From the NCBI RefSeq assembly GCF_000701345.1, contig NZ_KL370777.1:193467-257466 (forward strand): DNA of 64,000 bases, written 5' to 3'. The translations under genes were made by a program, and so were the position numbers. The stretch's first letter is position 1, and every line of letters starts with the position of its first letter. Source of the stretch: Bradyrhizobium sp. URHD0069 (GTDB taxonomy: Bacteria > Pseudomonadota > Alphaproteobacteria > Rhizobiales > Xanthobacteraceae). A model generated the notes under the pieces. It was not told where the DNA came from. It worked only from the letters and a program-made list of their open reading frames with translations, and did no database searches. Shown here piece after piece: positions 49,847 to 58,941 of the stretch.

Positions 49847-50026
49847 GAACAACCTGCCTGTAATGGTTAACGAGACCAATCGGATTTTGTGAGCAGGTCT
49901 TAAAGCATTTTGCAGCGGAGAGGAAACCGGAAAGGTCGGGAAACCGGCATGTCATTTGTATGAATAAAGGAGAATGAAACCCATCCCGCCGATGATGCGC
50001 CCACGCCGCGCCGAAAGGGAACACCG

Positions 50027-51085
50027 ATGACACCAAACGGCACATCCGCCATCACCGAGCGTCCCGTGGCTGGACGCATCGACTGGGTCGACTACGCCAA
50101 AGGCATCTGCATCGTCATGGTGGTGATGATGCATTCGGTGCTGGGCGTCGAGGCGGCCGCGGGCCAGACCGGCTTCATGCATGTTGTGGTCATGTTCGCA
50201 AAGCCGTTCAGGATGCCGGATTTCTTCTTGATCTCCGGCCTGTTCCTCTCGGTCGTGATCGATCGCGACTGGCGCACTTTTCTCGACCGCAAGGTCCTGC
50301 ACTTCGCTTACTTCTATGTGTTGTGGGTGACTATCCAGTTCGGCTTCAAGGCGCCGTCGTTTGCCGCCGAGACCAGCTGGGGCCATGCCGGCTTCCTGTA
50401 TCTAGAATCCTTCATCGAGCCGTTCGGCACGTTGTGGTTCATCTATCTCTTGCCGGTGTTTTTCGTCGTCACCAAGGCGACACGGCGAGTTCCGCCGCTG
50501 GCGATCTGGGGCGTCGCGGCGCTACTGGAGATGGCGCCTATCGCAACCGGCTGGACCGTGATCGACGAGTTCTGCTCGCGCTTTGTCTACTTCTATTCCG
50601 GCTATCTGTTCGCCGGTTATGTATTCGCATTGTCGGACCGCGCGCGCGCATATCCCGCATTGGCCCTTGCCGGGTTGGCCCTCTGGGTATTTATCAACGG
50701 CAGCCTGGTTATCTCAGGTTTCAGCGAATGGCCGCTGATCTCGCTCGCGCTCGGGTTTGCGGGCGCTTGCGCCATCGTCACGACCGGCACGCTGCTGGCG
50801 CGGGCGCATTGGCTCAATTTCCTGCGCTTTTGCGGCGAGCATTCCATCGTCATCTATCTCGCCTTCTTCCTGCCGATGGCGGCGAGCCGGATGCTATTGC
50901 TACGGACCGGGTTGATCCCTGACATCGGGACGATGTCGCTGATCGTCACGCTCGTCGGCCTCGCCGGCTCCGTTGCCATCTGGCGGATAGCGCTGGCGCT
51001 TGGTGCGAACTTCCTGTTCGAGCGTCCCGCCGCGTTCTGGATCGCGCCGAAAAAGTCGCAGGCGACGCTGCAGGCGGCGGAGTAG
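50027..51085 (+). CDS. Acyltransferase-3 family membrane protein
   Basis: 352 residues with about ten hydrophobic segments. The first is preceded by RIDWVDYAKGICIVMVVMMH, the signature of the acyltransferase-3 family, in which this Asp/Lys/His cluster is conserved. PFRMPDFFLISGLFLS and GTLWFIYLLPVFFVVTKA are the next conserved blocks. These inner-membrane enzymes modify polysaccharides or lipids by O-acetylation or succinylation; the acceptor here is unknown. The gene is divergent from ugd, and about 180 nt separate them. Confidence 0.88.
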   Translation: MTPNGTSAITERPVAGRIDWVDYAKGICIVMVVMMHSVLGVEAAAGQTGFMHVVVMFAKPFRMPDFFLISGLFLSVVIDRDWRTFLDRKVLHFAYFYVLWVTIQFGFKAPSFAAETSWGHAGFLYLESFIEPFGTLWFIYLLPVFFVVTKATRRVPPLAIWGVAALLEMAPIATGWTVIDEFCSRFVYFYSGYLFAGYVFALSDRARAYPALALAGLALWVFINGSLVISGFSEWPLISLALGFAGACAIVTTGTLLARAHWLNFLRFCGEHSIVIYLAFFLPMAASRMLLLRTGLIPDIGTMSLIVTLVGLAGSVAIWRIALALGANFLFERPAAFWIAPKKSQATLQAAE

Positions 51086-51097
51086 TTCACACCTGCA

Positions 51098-51230
51098 TCG
51101 TCGTCCCTGCGAAAGCAGGGACCCATAACCACCTTATTCGTTACTATACTGGACATTCGCTCCAGCTTTGCCCGAAAGCGATCCGCCGGTGGTTATGGAT
51201 CCCGGCTCGCGCTTCGCTTGGCCGGGACGA
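51098..51230. repeat. Dispersed palindromic repeat (TCGTCCCTGCG type)
   Basis: CGTCGTCCCTGCGAAAGCAGGGACCCATAACC is matched by GGTTATGGATCCCGGCTCGCGCTTCGCTTGGCCGGGACGACGG. It is the same family as 25507-25660. Confidence 0.7.
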
Positions 51231-51319
51231 CGGTATTGGTTGTTGAATTGCCGCAAAAAACACGGCACATCTTCGCTGCAAAGGCTGTCAATCGCCGCAA
51301 AAATCCTTAAGTTTCGGCC

Positions 51320-54300
51320 ATGCCGAAAACATCCCCGCAAGCCGCCACAAAACCCGCTGCCGTCAAAGCCCCTGCCAAAGGCGACCATGTCTTTCTGGTC
51401 GACGGTTCCTCCTATATTTTCCGCGCCTACCACGCGCTGCCGCCGCTGAACCGTAAATCCGACGGATTGCAGGTCAACGCCGTGCTCGGCTTCTGCAACA
51501 TGCTCTGGAAGCTGTTGCGCGAGATGCCGCCGGACAACCGGCCGACCCACCTCGCCATCGTGTTCGACAAGTCGGAAATCACGTTCCGCAACAAGCTTTA
51601 CGCCGATTACAAGGCGCACCGGCCGCCGGCGCCGGACGACCTGATCCCGCAATTCCCGCTGATCCGCGAGGCGGTGCGCGCGTTCGACCTGCCCTGCCTC
51701 GAGCAGGTCGGTTTCGAGGCCGACGATTTGATCGCGACCTATGTGCGGGAGGCCTGCGAGCGCGGCGCGACCGCGACCATCGTTTCCTCCGACAAGGACC
51801 TGATGCAGCTCGTGACCGACTGCGTCACCATGTACGACACCATGAAGGACCGCCGGATTGGCGTTGCCGAAGTGATCGAGAAGTTCGGCGTGCCGCCGGA
51901 AAAGGTGGTCGAGGTTCAGGCCCTGGCCGGGGATTCGACCGACAACGTGCCGGGCGTGCCGGGGATCGGCGTCAAGACCGCCGCGCAATTGATCGTCGAA
52001 TACGGCGATCTGGAGACGCTGCTCCAGCGAGCCGGCGAAATCAAGCAGCCGAAGCGGCGCGAGGCATTGATCGAGAACGCCGAGAAGGCGCGGATTTCGC
52101 GGCAGCTGGTGCTGCTCGATGACAAGGTCGAGCTGGAGGTGCCGCTCGATGAACTTGCGGTGCACGAGCCCGAGGCGCGCAAGCTCATCGCGTTTTTGAA
52201 GGCGATGGAATTTTCCACACTCACCCGCCGCGTCGCCGAATATGCGCAGATCGATCCGGCGGATATCGAACCGGATCCCGGGTTTAAGAGCGGTGCGAGT
52301 GTTTTTGCACCTCCTCCGCAAGGGGGGAGGCCGGAGGGCGAAGCCGCCCGCGAGAACGGTACTCTTTTTGACAATCCCGGTTCACCTGCCGCCCCGACCC
52401 TGCCGCTCAAGGGCGGAGCGAGCGCACCGCGTGTGGCCCAAAGCCGCGGCAAGGCCGATACCCAGCCCCTCACTCCCGTCTCACTCGCCGCCGCGCGCGC
52501 CGAGGCCGCACGCAAGACGAAGATCGATCGTAGCAAGTACCTGACCATCCGCAGCCTCGACCAGCTCAACGCCTGGATCGCGCGGGTGCATGATGTCGGC
52601 CATGTCGCCGTCGAGGCCAAGGCCACTTCGATCGATCCGATGCAGGCGGAAATGTGCGGCATTGCGCTGGCGCTCGCGCCCAACGACGCCTGCTATGTCC
52701 CGTTCAGCCACAAGCAATCCGGCGATGGCGCCGGCCTGTTCGCCGCCGGCCTCGCGCCGGACCAGATCAAAGCGGACGATGCGCTCGATGCGCTGCGGCC
52801 GCTCCTGGAATCGGCGGGCATTCTGAAGATCGGTTTCAACATCAAGTTCAACGCCGTGATGTTCGCGCAAGCCGGCATCGTCATTCGCAACCATGACGAC
52901 GCGCAGCTGATGTCCTATGCGCTGGATGCCGGCCGCAACGCGCATGGGCTCGATGCCCTGGCCGAACGCTGGCTCGGCCATGCCACCTTGACCCACGGGG
53001 AGTTGACCGGCAGCGGCAAGGGCAAGCTCAGTTTCGATCAGGTCGCGATCGACCGGGCGACGGCGTACTCGGCCGAGGATGCCGATGTGATCTTAAGGCT
53101 GTGGCGCGTGCTCAAGCCTCGCCTGGTCGCCGAGCGCATGACATCCGTCTATGAAACGCTGGAGCGGCCGTTGATCAGCGTGCTGGCGCGAATGGAACGG
53201 CGCGGCATCTCGATCGACCGCCAGGTGCTGTCGCGTCTATCCGGCGAGTTCGCCCAGACCGCCGCGCGCGTCGAGGCCGAACTTCAGGAAATCGCCGGCG
53301 AGCCGATCAATGTCGGCAGCCCGAAACAAATCGGCGATATCATCTTCGGCAAGATGGGATTGCCCGGCGGCAGCAAGACCAAGACCGGCGCGTGGTCGAC
53401 CTCGGCGCAGATTCTCGATGAACTTGCCGAGCAGGGTCATGACTTTCCGAAGAAGATCCTGGAATGGCGCCAGGTATCGAAACTGAAATCAACCTATACC
53501 GACGCGCTGCCGACCTACGTGCATCCGCAGACCCACCGCGTGCACACCACTTATGCGCTGGCGGCGACCACCACCGGGCGGTTGTCGTCGAACGAACCGA
53601 ACCTGCAGAACATTCCGGTGCGCACCGAGGACGGCCGGAAAATCCGCCGCGCCTTTGTTGCCTCGCCCGGCCACAAGCTGGTGTCGGCGGACTATTCGCA
53701 GATCGAATTGCGGCTGCTGGCGGAAATCGCCGACATTCCTGTCCTCAAACAAGCCTTCCGTGACGGGCTCGACATTCACGCCATGACAGCGTCGGAAATG
53801 TTCGGCGTGCCGGTCAAGGACATGCCGGGCGAGGTACGCCGGCGGGCGAAGGCGATCAATTTCGGCATCATCTACGGCATCTCGGCGTTTGGCCTCGCCA
53901 ATCAGCTCGGCATCGCCCGAGAGGAAGCCTCCGCCTACATCAAGAAATATTTCGAGCGCTTCCCCGGCATCCGCGCCTATATGGACGAGACAAGGGATTT
54001 CTGCCGAACGCACGGCTATGTCGAGACCCTGTTCGGCCGGAAATGTCACTACCCCGAGATCAAAGCCAGCAACGCGTCGGTCCGATCTTTCAACGAGCGC
54101 GCCGCGATCAATGCACGACTTCAGGGTACCGCCGCCGATATCATCCGCCGCGCCATGATCCGCATGGAATATGCCCTTGCGGAGAAGAAACTCTCGGCGC
54201 AGATGCTGTTGCAGGTACATGACGAACTGATCTTTGAGGTGGCCGACGAGGAGGTGGCGGCGACCTTGCCGGTGGTGCAGCACACCATGCAGGACGCGCC

Positions 54301-54376
54301 GTTCCCCGCCGTGCTGCTCTCGGTGCCGCTGCACGTCGACGCGAGAGCCGCCGACAACTGGGACGAGGCGCATTAG
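51320..54376 (+). CDS. polA: DNA polymerase I, proofreading site degraded
   Basis: 1018 residues. The 5'-nuclease domain covers about residues 20-310 (FLVDGSSYIFRAYHALPPLN, then GVPGIGVKTAAQLI). The polymerase domain is intact: motif A VSADYSQIELRLLAEI, motif B RRRAKAINFGIIYGIS and motif C LLQVHDELIFEV. In the middle 3'-5' exonuclease domain, two residues that align with E. coli D355 and E357 are E432 and K434, and D424 aligns with N511, while Y583 and D587 are kept. Proofreading is therefore probably absent. Residues about 330-385 (FAPPPQGGRPEGEAARENGT and following) look like a translated palindromic repeat inserted in the linker. Confidence 0.95.
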   Translation: MPKTSPQAATKPAAVKAPAKGDHVFLVDGSSYIFRAYHALPPLNRKSDGLQVNAVLGFCNMLWKLLREMPPDNRPTHLAIVFDKSEITFRNKLYADYKAHRPPAPDDLIPQFPLIREAVRAFDLPCLEQVGFEADDLIATYVREACERGATATIVSSDKDLMQLVTDCVTMYDTMKDRRIGVAEVIEKFGVPPEKVVEVQALAGDSTDNVPGVPGIGVKTAAQLIVEYGDLETLLQRAGEIKQPKRREALIENAEKARISRQLVLLDDKVELEVPLDELAVHEPEARKLIAFLKAMEFSTLTRRVAEYAQIDPADIEPDPGFKSGASVFAPPPQGGRPEGEAARENGTLFDNPGSPAAPTLPLKGGASAPRVAQSRGKADTQPLTPVSLAAARAEAARKTKIDRSKYLTIRSLDQLNAWIARVHDVGHVAVEAKATSIDPMQAEMCGIALALAPNDACYVPFSHKQSGDGAGLFAAGLAPDQIKADDALDALRPLLESAGILKIGFNIKFNAVMFAQAGIVIRNHDDAQLMSYALDAGRNAHGLDALAERWLGHATLTHGELTGSGKGKLSFDQVAIDRATAYSAEDADVILRLWRVLKPRLVAERMTSVYETLERPLISVLARMERRGISIDRQVLSRLSGEFAQTAARVEAELQEIAGEPINVGSPKQIGDIIFGKMGLPGGSKTKTGAWSTSAQILDELAEQGHDFPKKILEWRQVSKLKSTYTDALPTYVHPQTHRVHTTYALAATTTGRLSSNEPNLQNIPVRTEDGRKIRRAFVASPGHKLVSADYSQIELRLLAEIADIPVLKQAFRDGLDIHAMTASEMFGVPVKDMPGEVRRRAKAINFGIIYGISAFGLANQLGIAREEASAYIKKYFERFPGIRAYMDETRDFCRTHGYVETLFGRKCHYPEIKASNASVRSFNERAAINARLQGTAADIIRRAMIRMEYALAEKKLSAQMLLQVHDELIFEVADEEVAATLPVVQHTMQDAPFPAVLLSVPLHVDARAADNWDEAH

Positions 54377-54420
54377 CGGCCCCCTCTGAAAGGTAGGGTC
54401 GCTGGCAAATGGCGGTTGGC

Positions 54421-54451
54421 TGTCATCGCCCGGTCAAGCCGGGCGATGACG
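54421..54451. repeat. Short palindrome TGTCATCGCCCGG...CCGGGCGATGACG
   Basis: A single perfect stem GTCATCGCCCGG/CCGGGCGATGAC with loop TCAAG lies 44 nt after polA. It can serve as a 3' stabilising hairpin. Confidence 0.65.
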
Positions 54452-54578
54452 ATTGGATGTGGAAGAAGGCTCTTCCGTCGTTACGAAATATTCGACCAAA
54501 CGCAACGCAATTAACGAAGTGGTATCGCGAGCGGATGCGCGTTAGAGATAACGTGCGTCGTCCACTCGCGAGTCGCCC

Positions 54579-55214
54579 ATGCCCCACCTCTCATCCCTGC
54601 TCGGCTTCGCCCTGGTCTCGCTTGGCATGGTGCTGACGCCCGGGCCGAACATGATCTATTTGATCTCGCGCTCGATCACGCAAGGCCATATCGCCGGGCT
54701 GATCTCGCTCGGCGGCGTCGCGCTCGGTTTCGTGTTCTACATGCTGTGCGCGGCGTTCGGCATCACCGCGCTGCTGTTCGCGGTACCCTATGCCTATGAC
54801 GCGCTGCGGTTCGCGGGAGCGGCGTACTTGCTGTGGCTGGCATGGCAGGCGCTGAAGCCGAACGGCCGCTCGCCGTTTCAGGTGCACAAGCTTAAGGTCG
54901 ACGGGCCGCGCAAACTGTTTGCGATGGGTTTCGTCACCAACCTGCTCAACCCGAAGATTGCGATGCTGTATCTGGCGCTGCTGCCGCAATTCATCGATCC
55001 GGTGCAGGGCAGCGTGCTGACGCAGTCGCTGGCGCTTGGATCTATCCAGATCGCGATCAGCGTCAGCGTCAATGCGATGATCGCACTTGCCGCCGGATCG
55101 ATCGCGCTGTTTCTCGGCACGCGGCCGACCTGGCTATTGGTGCAGCGCTGGCTGATGGGCACCGTGCTCGCCGGGCTTGCGATGAAGATGGCGTTCGAGG
55201 CCAAGCGGGCGTAG
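54579..55214 (+). CDS. LysE/RhtB-family amino-acid exporter
   Basis: 211 residues with six hydrophobic segments. The N-terminal motif GMVLTPGPNMIYLISRSITQ then GHIAGLISLGGVALG, with the TPGPN core, defines the LysE/RhtB family. The middle WLAWQALKPNGRSPF and MGFVTNLLNPKIAMLYLALL are also family blocks. It exports amino acids or related compounds from the cytoplasm. The substrate is not predictable. The start at ATG 54579 places the first helix correctly. It stands alone between repeats. Confidence 0.92.
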   Translation: MPHLSSLLGFALVSLGMVLTPGPNMIYLISRSITQGHIAGLISLGGVALGFVFYMLCAAFGITALLFAVPYAYDALRFAGAAYLLWLAWQALKPNGRSPFQVHKLKVDGPRKLFAMGFVTNLLNPKIAMLYLALLPQFIDPVQGSVLTQSLALGSIQIAISVSVNAMIALAAGSIALFLGTRPTWLLVQRWLMGTVLAGLAMKMAFEAKRA

Positions 55215-55239
55215 TCGACGCCGTCACAAAACAACTGCG

Positions 55240-55377
55240 GTCATCGCCCGGCTTGACCGGGCGACCCAGTATTCCAGAGTGGCTGTCGTGAATGCTGCAC
55301 GTGCCGCATTCGACCGCCTTGCTCAATCGGAGAAGTCGCGGCGTACTGGATCGCCCGGTCAAGCCGGGCGACGACAG
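55240..55377. repeat. Dispersed palindromic repeat (CCCAGTA type)
   Basis: GTCATCGCCCGGCTTGACCGGGCGACCCAGTA pairs with TACTGGATCGCCCGGTCAAGCCGGGCGACGAC. It lies between convergent lysE-like and GST genes. Confidence 0.75.
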
Positions 55378-55404
55378 CAATGCATCAGGCCGAGCCTATC
55401 AAAC

Positions 55405-56031
55405 TCAATCCAGCTTCGCTTCCATGCCGCGCTTGACGCCGGGGCGCGCCATCAGCGCGTCGTACCAACGGCCGACATTGGGAAAATCCGCGAACGACAC
55501 CTTGTGGCGCTCGTGCCGCCACGCCCAGCCGAGGATCGCAAAGTCGGCGACCGATAACGGGCCGGCGACGAACTCGCGATCTGCAAGGCGACGATCCAGC
55601 ACGCCGTAGAGCCGGCGCGTTTCTGCCATATAGCGTTTCAGGCCATAGGCGCGGTCCTGTTCATGCTCCAGCGCAATGAAGTGGTGTACCTGTCCCGGCA
55701 TCGGCCCAAAGCCGCCCATCTGCCACATCAGCCATTCATACACCGGGATGCGTTCGATCAGCGGGCCGGGCAGAAATTTGCCGGTCTTTTCCCCGAGATA
55801 GAGCAGGATTGCTCCGGACTCGAAGATGCTGACGCGCTTGCCGCCGGGTCCGTCGGGATCGACGATCGCGGGAATCTTGTTGTTGGGACTGATCGCCAGA
55901 AAATCAGGCGCCATCTGTTCGCCCTTGGTGATGTTGACCGGAAAGACCTTGTACGGCAGCCCCATCTCCTCCAGCGCAACGCTTATTTTGCGGCCGTTTG
56001 GCGTGTTCCAGGCGTGAAGTTCGATTGTCAT
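55405..56031 (-). CDS. Glutathione S-transferase, YghU/Ure2-like nu class
   Basis: 208 residues from ATG 56031 (MTIELHAWNTPNGRKISVAL); an ATG 9 nt upstream is also possible. The N-terminal thioredoxin fold has TPNGRKISVALEEMGLPY and NKIPAIVDPDGPGGKRVSIF with ESGAILLYLGEKTG, the glutathione-binding Glu-Ser pair. The C-terminal helical domain contains EWLMWQMGGFGPMPGQVHHF, which is typical of the YfcG/Ure2p-like group that acts as disulfide reductase or transferase. It is a cytoplasmic enzyme, and no linked partner gene is evident. Confidence 0.92.
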   Translation of the reverse strand: MTIELHAWNTPNGRKISVALEEMGLPYKVFPVNITKGEQMAPDFLAISPNNKIPAIVDPDGPGGKRVSIFESGAILLYLGEKTGKFLPGPLIERIPVYEWLMWQMGGFGPMPGQVHHFIALEHEQDRAYGLKRYMAETRRLYGVLDRRLADREFVAGPLSVADFAILGWAWRHERHKVSFADFPNVGRWYDALMARPGVKRGMEAKLD

Positions 56032-56243
56032 TTTCGGCATTCCCCAACAAAGGCGGGGTATCCAGTACCCGGAACTCTAGGGCCTTACAACAGGCGTCGC
56101 GGAATACGGGATCAGCCGCTCAAGCCTGTTCATCTGGCCGGGTGGGCACGACATTATGCGCTGTTGACGGCGCGACATCGGCTCTGGAATGTGCAGGGGC
56201 GCGCCGATAGATTGCGCCCGCCTCAAGCCCTGAGAACAGCGCC

Positions 56244-56807
56244 TTGTCCAAATCAGCCTCCCGCGCCCGCCTCGCCGAGATCATCCGCAAACGCTCGTTC
56301 GGCCGCGGCGAAATCACGCTGGCCTCGGGCCGCAAGAGCGATTTCTATTTCAACCTCAAGCCGACCATGCTCGATCCCGAAGGCGCCGCTCTGCTCGCGG
56401 AACTGACCTACGAGGCGCTCAAGGACGACGGCCTCGATTATGTCGGCGGACTGGAAATGGGCGGGGTTCCGCTCGCCGGCGCGATCGCCCAGCTCTCCTG
56501 GATCAAGGGCCATCCGATCGCGGCGTTCTTCGTGCGCAAGAAGCCGAAGGAGCATGGCGCCCGCCTCGCGATCGAAGGACTGGCGAAGGGCGAGAGCCTG
56601 CAGGGCAAGCGCGTGGTGATCGTCGAAGACGTCACCACGACAGGCGGCTCGGCGCTGAAAGCGGTGGAAGCGGTGCGCGATGCCGGCGGCGAGATCGCTT
56701 TGGTGTTCACCATGGTCGACCGCGAAGAAGGCGCGAGCGAAACCTTTGCGGCAGCCGGCCTGGCGTTTCGCGCGCTTTACAAGGCCGGCGAATTTTTGAA
56801 GAGCTGA
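56244..56807 (+). CDS. pyrE: Orotate phosphoribosyltransferase
   Basis: 187 residues. It forms orotidine 5'-phosphate from orotate and PRPP in pyrimidine synthesis. Key parts are FGRGEITLASGRKSDFYFNL (N-terminal lid), GGLEMGGVPLAGAIA, the flexible catalytic loop VRKKPKEHGARLAIEG and the PRPP motif RVVIVEDVTTTGGSALKAVE. The reading frame begins with TTG 56244. No better ATG fits the conserved N-terminus, so a TTG start is likely. A degraded palindromic repeat lies upstream at about 56040-56130. Confidence 0.95.
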   Translation: MSKSASRARLAEIIRKRSFGRGEITLASGRKSDFYFNLKPTMLDPEGAALLAELTYEALKDDGLDYVGGLEMGGVPLAGAIAQLSWIKGHPIAAFFVRKKPKEHGARLAIEGLAKGESLQGKRVVIVEDVTTTGGSALKAVEAVRDAGGEIALVFTMVDREEGASETFAAAGLAFRALYKAGEFLKS

Positions 56808-57015
56808 TTTTTCTGGCTCGCACCCTCGTGCGGAGGGCTCTCGCCGCCTGCGTGGCGAGGTGAAGAGGCGCCAGCGCCCCTGGTCAGCCAGACCTTGCAT
56901 TTCTTTTCGACCGTCCGGCGCTTGCTCATAGCTCGTTTACCATCCCGCACTAATGTGAATCCGGGCTGAGGAACGCCTCGCCCCAGCGGTTTTGTTGCGT
57001 CGGGTGGAGTAAGCG

Positions 57016-57816
57016 TTGCCTACAGAGTTGCCTTTGCCGCGCGTGCGGCGCCGCGTGATGCTTGTCGCCGCCTTCACGCTCGCTAGCGCCGTTGTGCTTG
57101 CGCCATGCATGGCATCCGCCGAAGGGCTGTTCGACTTCTTCTTCGGTGGATTCCAGAAACAGCAGCAACGACAGGCCGCGCCGCAAGCAAGTTTTTTTGC
57201 TGATCCGTTCGGCCTTAACCAGCAGCCTGCGCCACCGCCGCGCCCCGTGGCGTCAGGCTCCGGACCCGCGTTTTGCGTGCGCAGCTGTGACGGCAAGTAT
57301 TTCCCGCTGGCACGCGGCAACGCGACGCCGGTTCAGATGTGCCAGGCGTTTTGCCCGGCAAGCGTCACCAAAGTCTTCTTTGGCAACAACATCGACAGCG
57401 CATCGTCTGCGAATGGTGAGCGCTACGCGGACAGCGAAAATGCCTACGGCTATCGCAAGGCGCTGCGCGCGGACTGCACCTGTAACGGCCGCGACCCCGC
57501 AGGCCTCGCCGCCGTCGATCTGACGCTCGACACCTCGCTGCGTCCCGGCGACGTGATTGCCACCACCGACGGGCTGGTGGCGTATTCCGGCGTCCGGGTC
57601 GGCGCCGGCCTGACCGCAGAGTTCACACCGGTTGCGTCGTATCCGGGCCTGACCGCCGAGGTCCGCGCACGGCTCGGCGAGCTGAAGGTGGCGCCGGTAA
57701 CCACGGAAATGGTCGTCAGTGAAACGCCGCTATCCGAAGCGAGCCGCGACGTCGCGCTGCCCGCGACCACGGTGCCGAAAACTGGTTCCCGGACGAAGCG
57801 GGCGGAAGTGCATTAG
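57016..57816 (+). CDS. DUF2865 secreted protein
   Basis: 266 residues from TTG 57016, chosen because GGAG lies 6 nt upstream and because it keeps the basic N-region RVRRR before the signal segment VMLVAAFTLASAVVLAPCMA. The central DUF2865 part has FCVRSCDGKYFPLARGNATP then CQAFCPASVTKVFFG, and later YRKALRADCTCNGRDP, with conserved cysteines that probably form disulfides in the periplasm. A Gln/Pro linker (FQKQQQRQAAPQ) precedes it. The family is restricted to rhizobia and relatives and has no known function. Confidence 0.85.
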   Translation: MPTELPLPRVRRRVMLVAAFTLASAVVLAPCMASAEGLFDFFFGGFQKQQQRQAAPQASFFADPFGLNQQPAPPPRPVASGSGPAFCVRSCDGKYFPLARGNATPVQMCQAFCPASVTKVFFGNNIDSASSANGERYADSENAYGYRKALRADCTCNGRDPAGLAAVDLTLDTSLRPGDVIATTDGLVAYSGVRVGAGLTAEFTPVASYPGLTAEVRARLGELKVAPVTTEMVVSETPLSEASRDVALPATTVPKTGSRTKRAEVH

Positions 57817-57821
57817 ACCGT

Positions 57822-58304
57822 CTAGCGAATGATTCCGCCACTATAGCGCAAGCCGTAAACGCGCTCTCCCGACCGGTATATCTCCTCCTCGCCGCGAAAT
57901 TCGGAGATATCTCCTTCGGGAGTGTTGACGTATCGAAAGTGACCGTCTTCGAATAGCGAGGGTCCGCGAAACGGCCTGTCAGCGTGAATGCCCAGAAGGC
58001 CTTTACGCAGAAACGCATAGATCGCGAGAAACTCGCCCCGATCCGTTATGCCGGGCGAGAGCCCGCCTGCATAGCTCATTGACCAGATCACCCGCTCGTC
58101 GGCCTGCACGACTTCCTGACCGACGAAATACATCATTCCGAAATAGATATCCCGGTAGCTCAGATCGTCTTCGTGATGCTCGAGCTGCTTCGAACCGGGG
58201 AAGATCTGAGCCGAGACCGTGGCATCGTCATCGAGACCGGCATAGGTGCGGCGTTTGGCTTCGACCAAGAAAGCCGAAAGACGTGCCGTCGACTTGGAGA
58301 CCAT
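57822..58304 (-). CDS. DUF5680 domain protein
   Basis: 160 residues from ATG 58304 (MVSKSTARLSAFLVEAKRRT), with AGGGA upstream. The domain starts YAGLDDDATVSAQIFPGSKQ and has LSYRDIYFGMMYFVGQEVVQ and WSMSYAGGLSPGITDRGEF, the pattern of DUF5680 proteins, which sometimes follow helix-turn-helix domains. No catalytic motif is recognisable. It starts 16 nt after the stop of the gene at 58321 and so forms an operon with it. That operon has a LexA-like site in its upstream region. Function unknown. Confidence 0.78.
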   Translation of the reverse strand: MVSKSTARLSAFLVEAKRRTYAGLDDDATVSAQIFPGSKQLEHHEDDLSYRDIYFGMMYFVGQEVVQADERVIWSMSYAGGLSPGITDRGEFLAIYAFLRKGLLGIHADRPFRGPSLFEDGHFRYVNTPEGDISEFRGEEEIYRSGERVYGLRYSGGIIR

Positions 58305-58320
58305 GCTGCAATCCCTGTCG

Positions 58321-58779
58321 TTACCGCCCGACGATGACACCGATCACGTTCGGCGCGGTCAGATATTTTTCCTCGATAGCTGCCCGCGCCGCGGCGCGAT
58401 TTTCCGGCGTCAGCAGGCCGCGTTTTTCGGCGAGGATCATCCAGCAATAGCCCCACCAGTCCGTCAGCATGCCGTTGTCGTCGACGAGGTCGTAGCCCTG
58501 CTGGGCGGCGAAGATGCGCGCATGCGCCTCGTCGAGCGAATCGAGAAACGCGTGATCTTCGTCGGCAAACAAATGGTCGCTGAAATCGTCCGTGGTGTAG
58601 CCCCACACCGACATGCAGACGGCATTGAATTCGCGGTCGATCTGGTCGTCATCGATAAGCTGGCGGCGCGAGGCCTGATGCAGCCGCGACAGCGAGCGGG
58701 CAAAGTCGGCGATGCGGGTGAGCGCGAATTGATCGAAGGCGATGGTGGACATGTAGTCCTCGAAATCTCGGATAGCCAT
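58321..58779 (-). CDS. Hypothetical protein, operon partner of DUF5680 gene
   Basis: 152 residues from ATG 58779 (MAIRDFEDYMSTIAFDQFAL). The protein is acidic and mostly helical. Notable words are RQLIDDDQIDREFNAVCMSV, DEDHAFLDSLDEAHARIFAA and NGMLTDWWGYCWMILAEKRG. I do not recognise a named domain. There is no signal peptide or membrane segment, so it should be cytoplasmic. The DUF5680 gene follows 16 nt downstream. Its start region lies 58 nt from a GTTC-N7-GTTC box shared with the divergent sigma region 1.1 gene, so it may respond to DNA damage. Confidence 0.65.
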   Translation of the reverse strand: MAIRDFEDYMSTIAFDQFALTRIADFARSLSRLHQASRRQLIDDDQIDREFNAVCMSVWGYTTDDFSDHLFADEDHAFLDSLDEAHARIFAAQQGYDLVDDNGMLTDWWGYCWMILAEKRGLLTPENRAAARAAIEEKYLTAPNVIGVIVGR

Positions 58780-58836
58780 AGATGTTGTGTCGACGTCGCG
58801 TCGAATCACTATGATATATCAAAGACTTGCTAAAGT

Positions 58837-58851
58837 GTTCTTAATTTGTTC
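58837..58851. promoter_or_regulatory. Candidate LexA box GTTC-N7-GTTC
   Basis: GTTC (58837-58840), TTAATTT and GTTC (58848-58851) match the direct-repeat LexA site known in Alphaproteobacteria. The site lies between the divergent genes at 58779 (minus) and 58942 (plus), near AT-rich promoter-like sequence including TATATC at about 58812-58817. Confidence 0.55.
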
Positions 58852-58941
58852 TTAGGCCGCCCATCGCATGATCGCTAATCGCTCGGAAGGTTCTGAGTCA
58901 CCTTCCCTTTAGTAGAAGCACAGATTCAGGAGGATCGAGGC

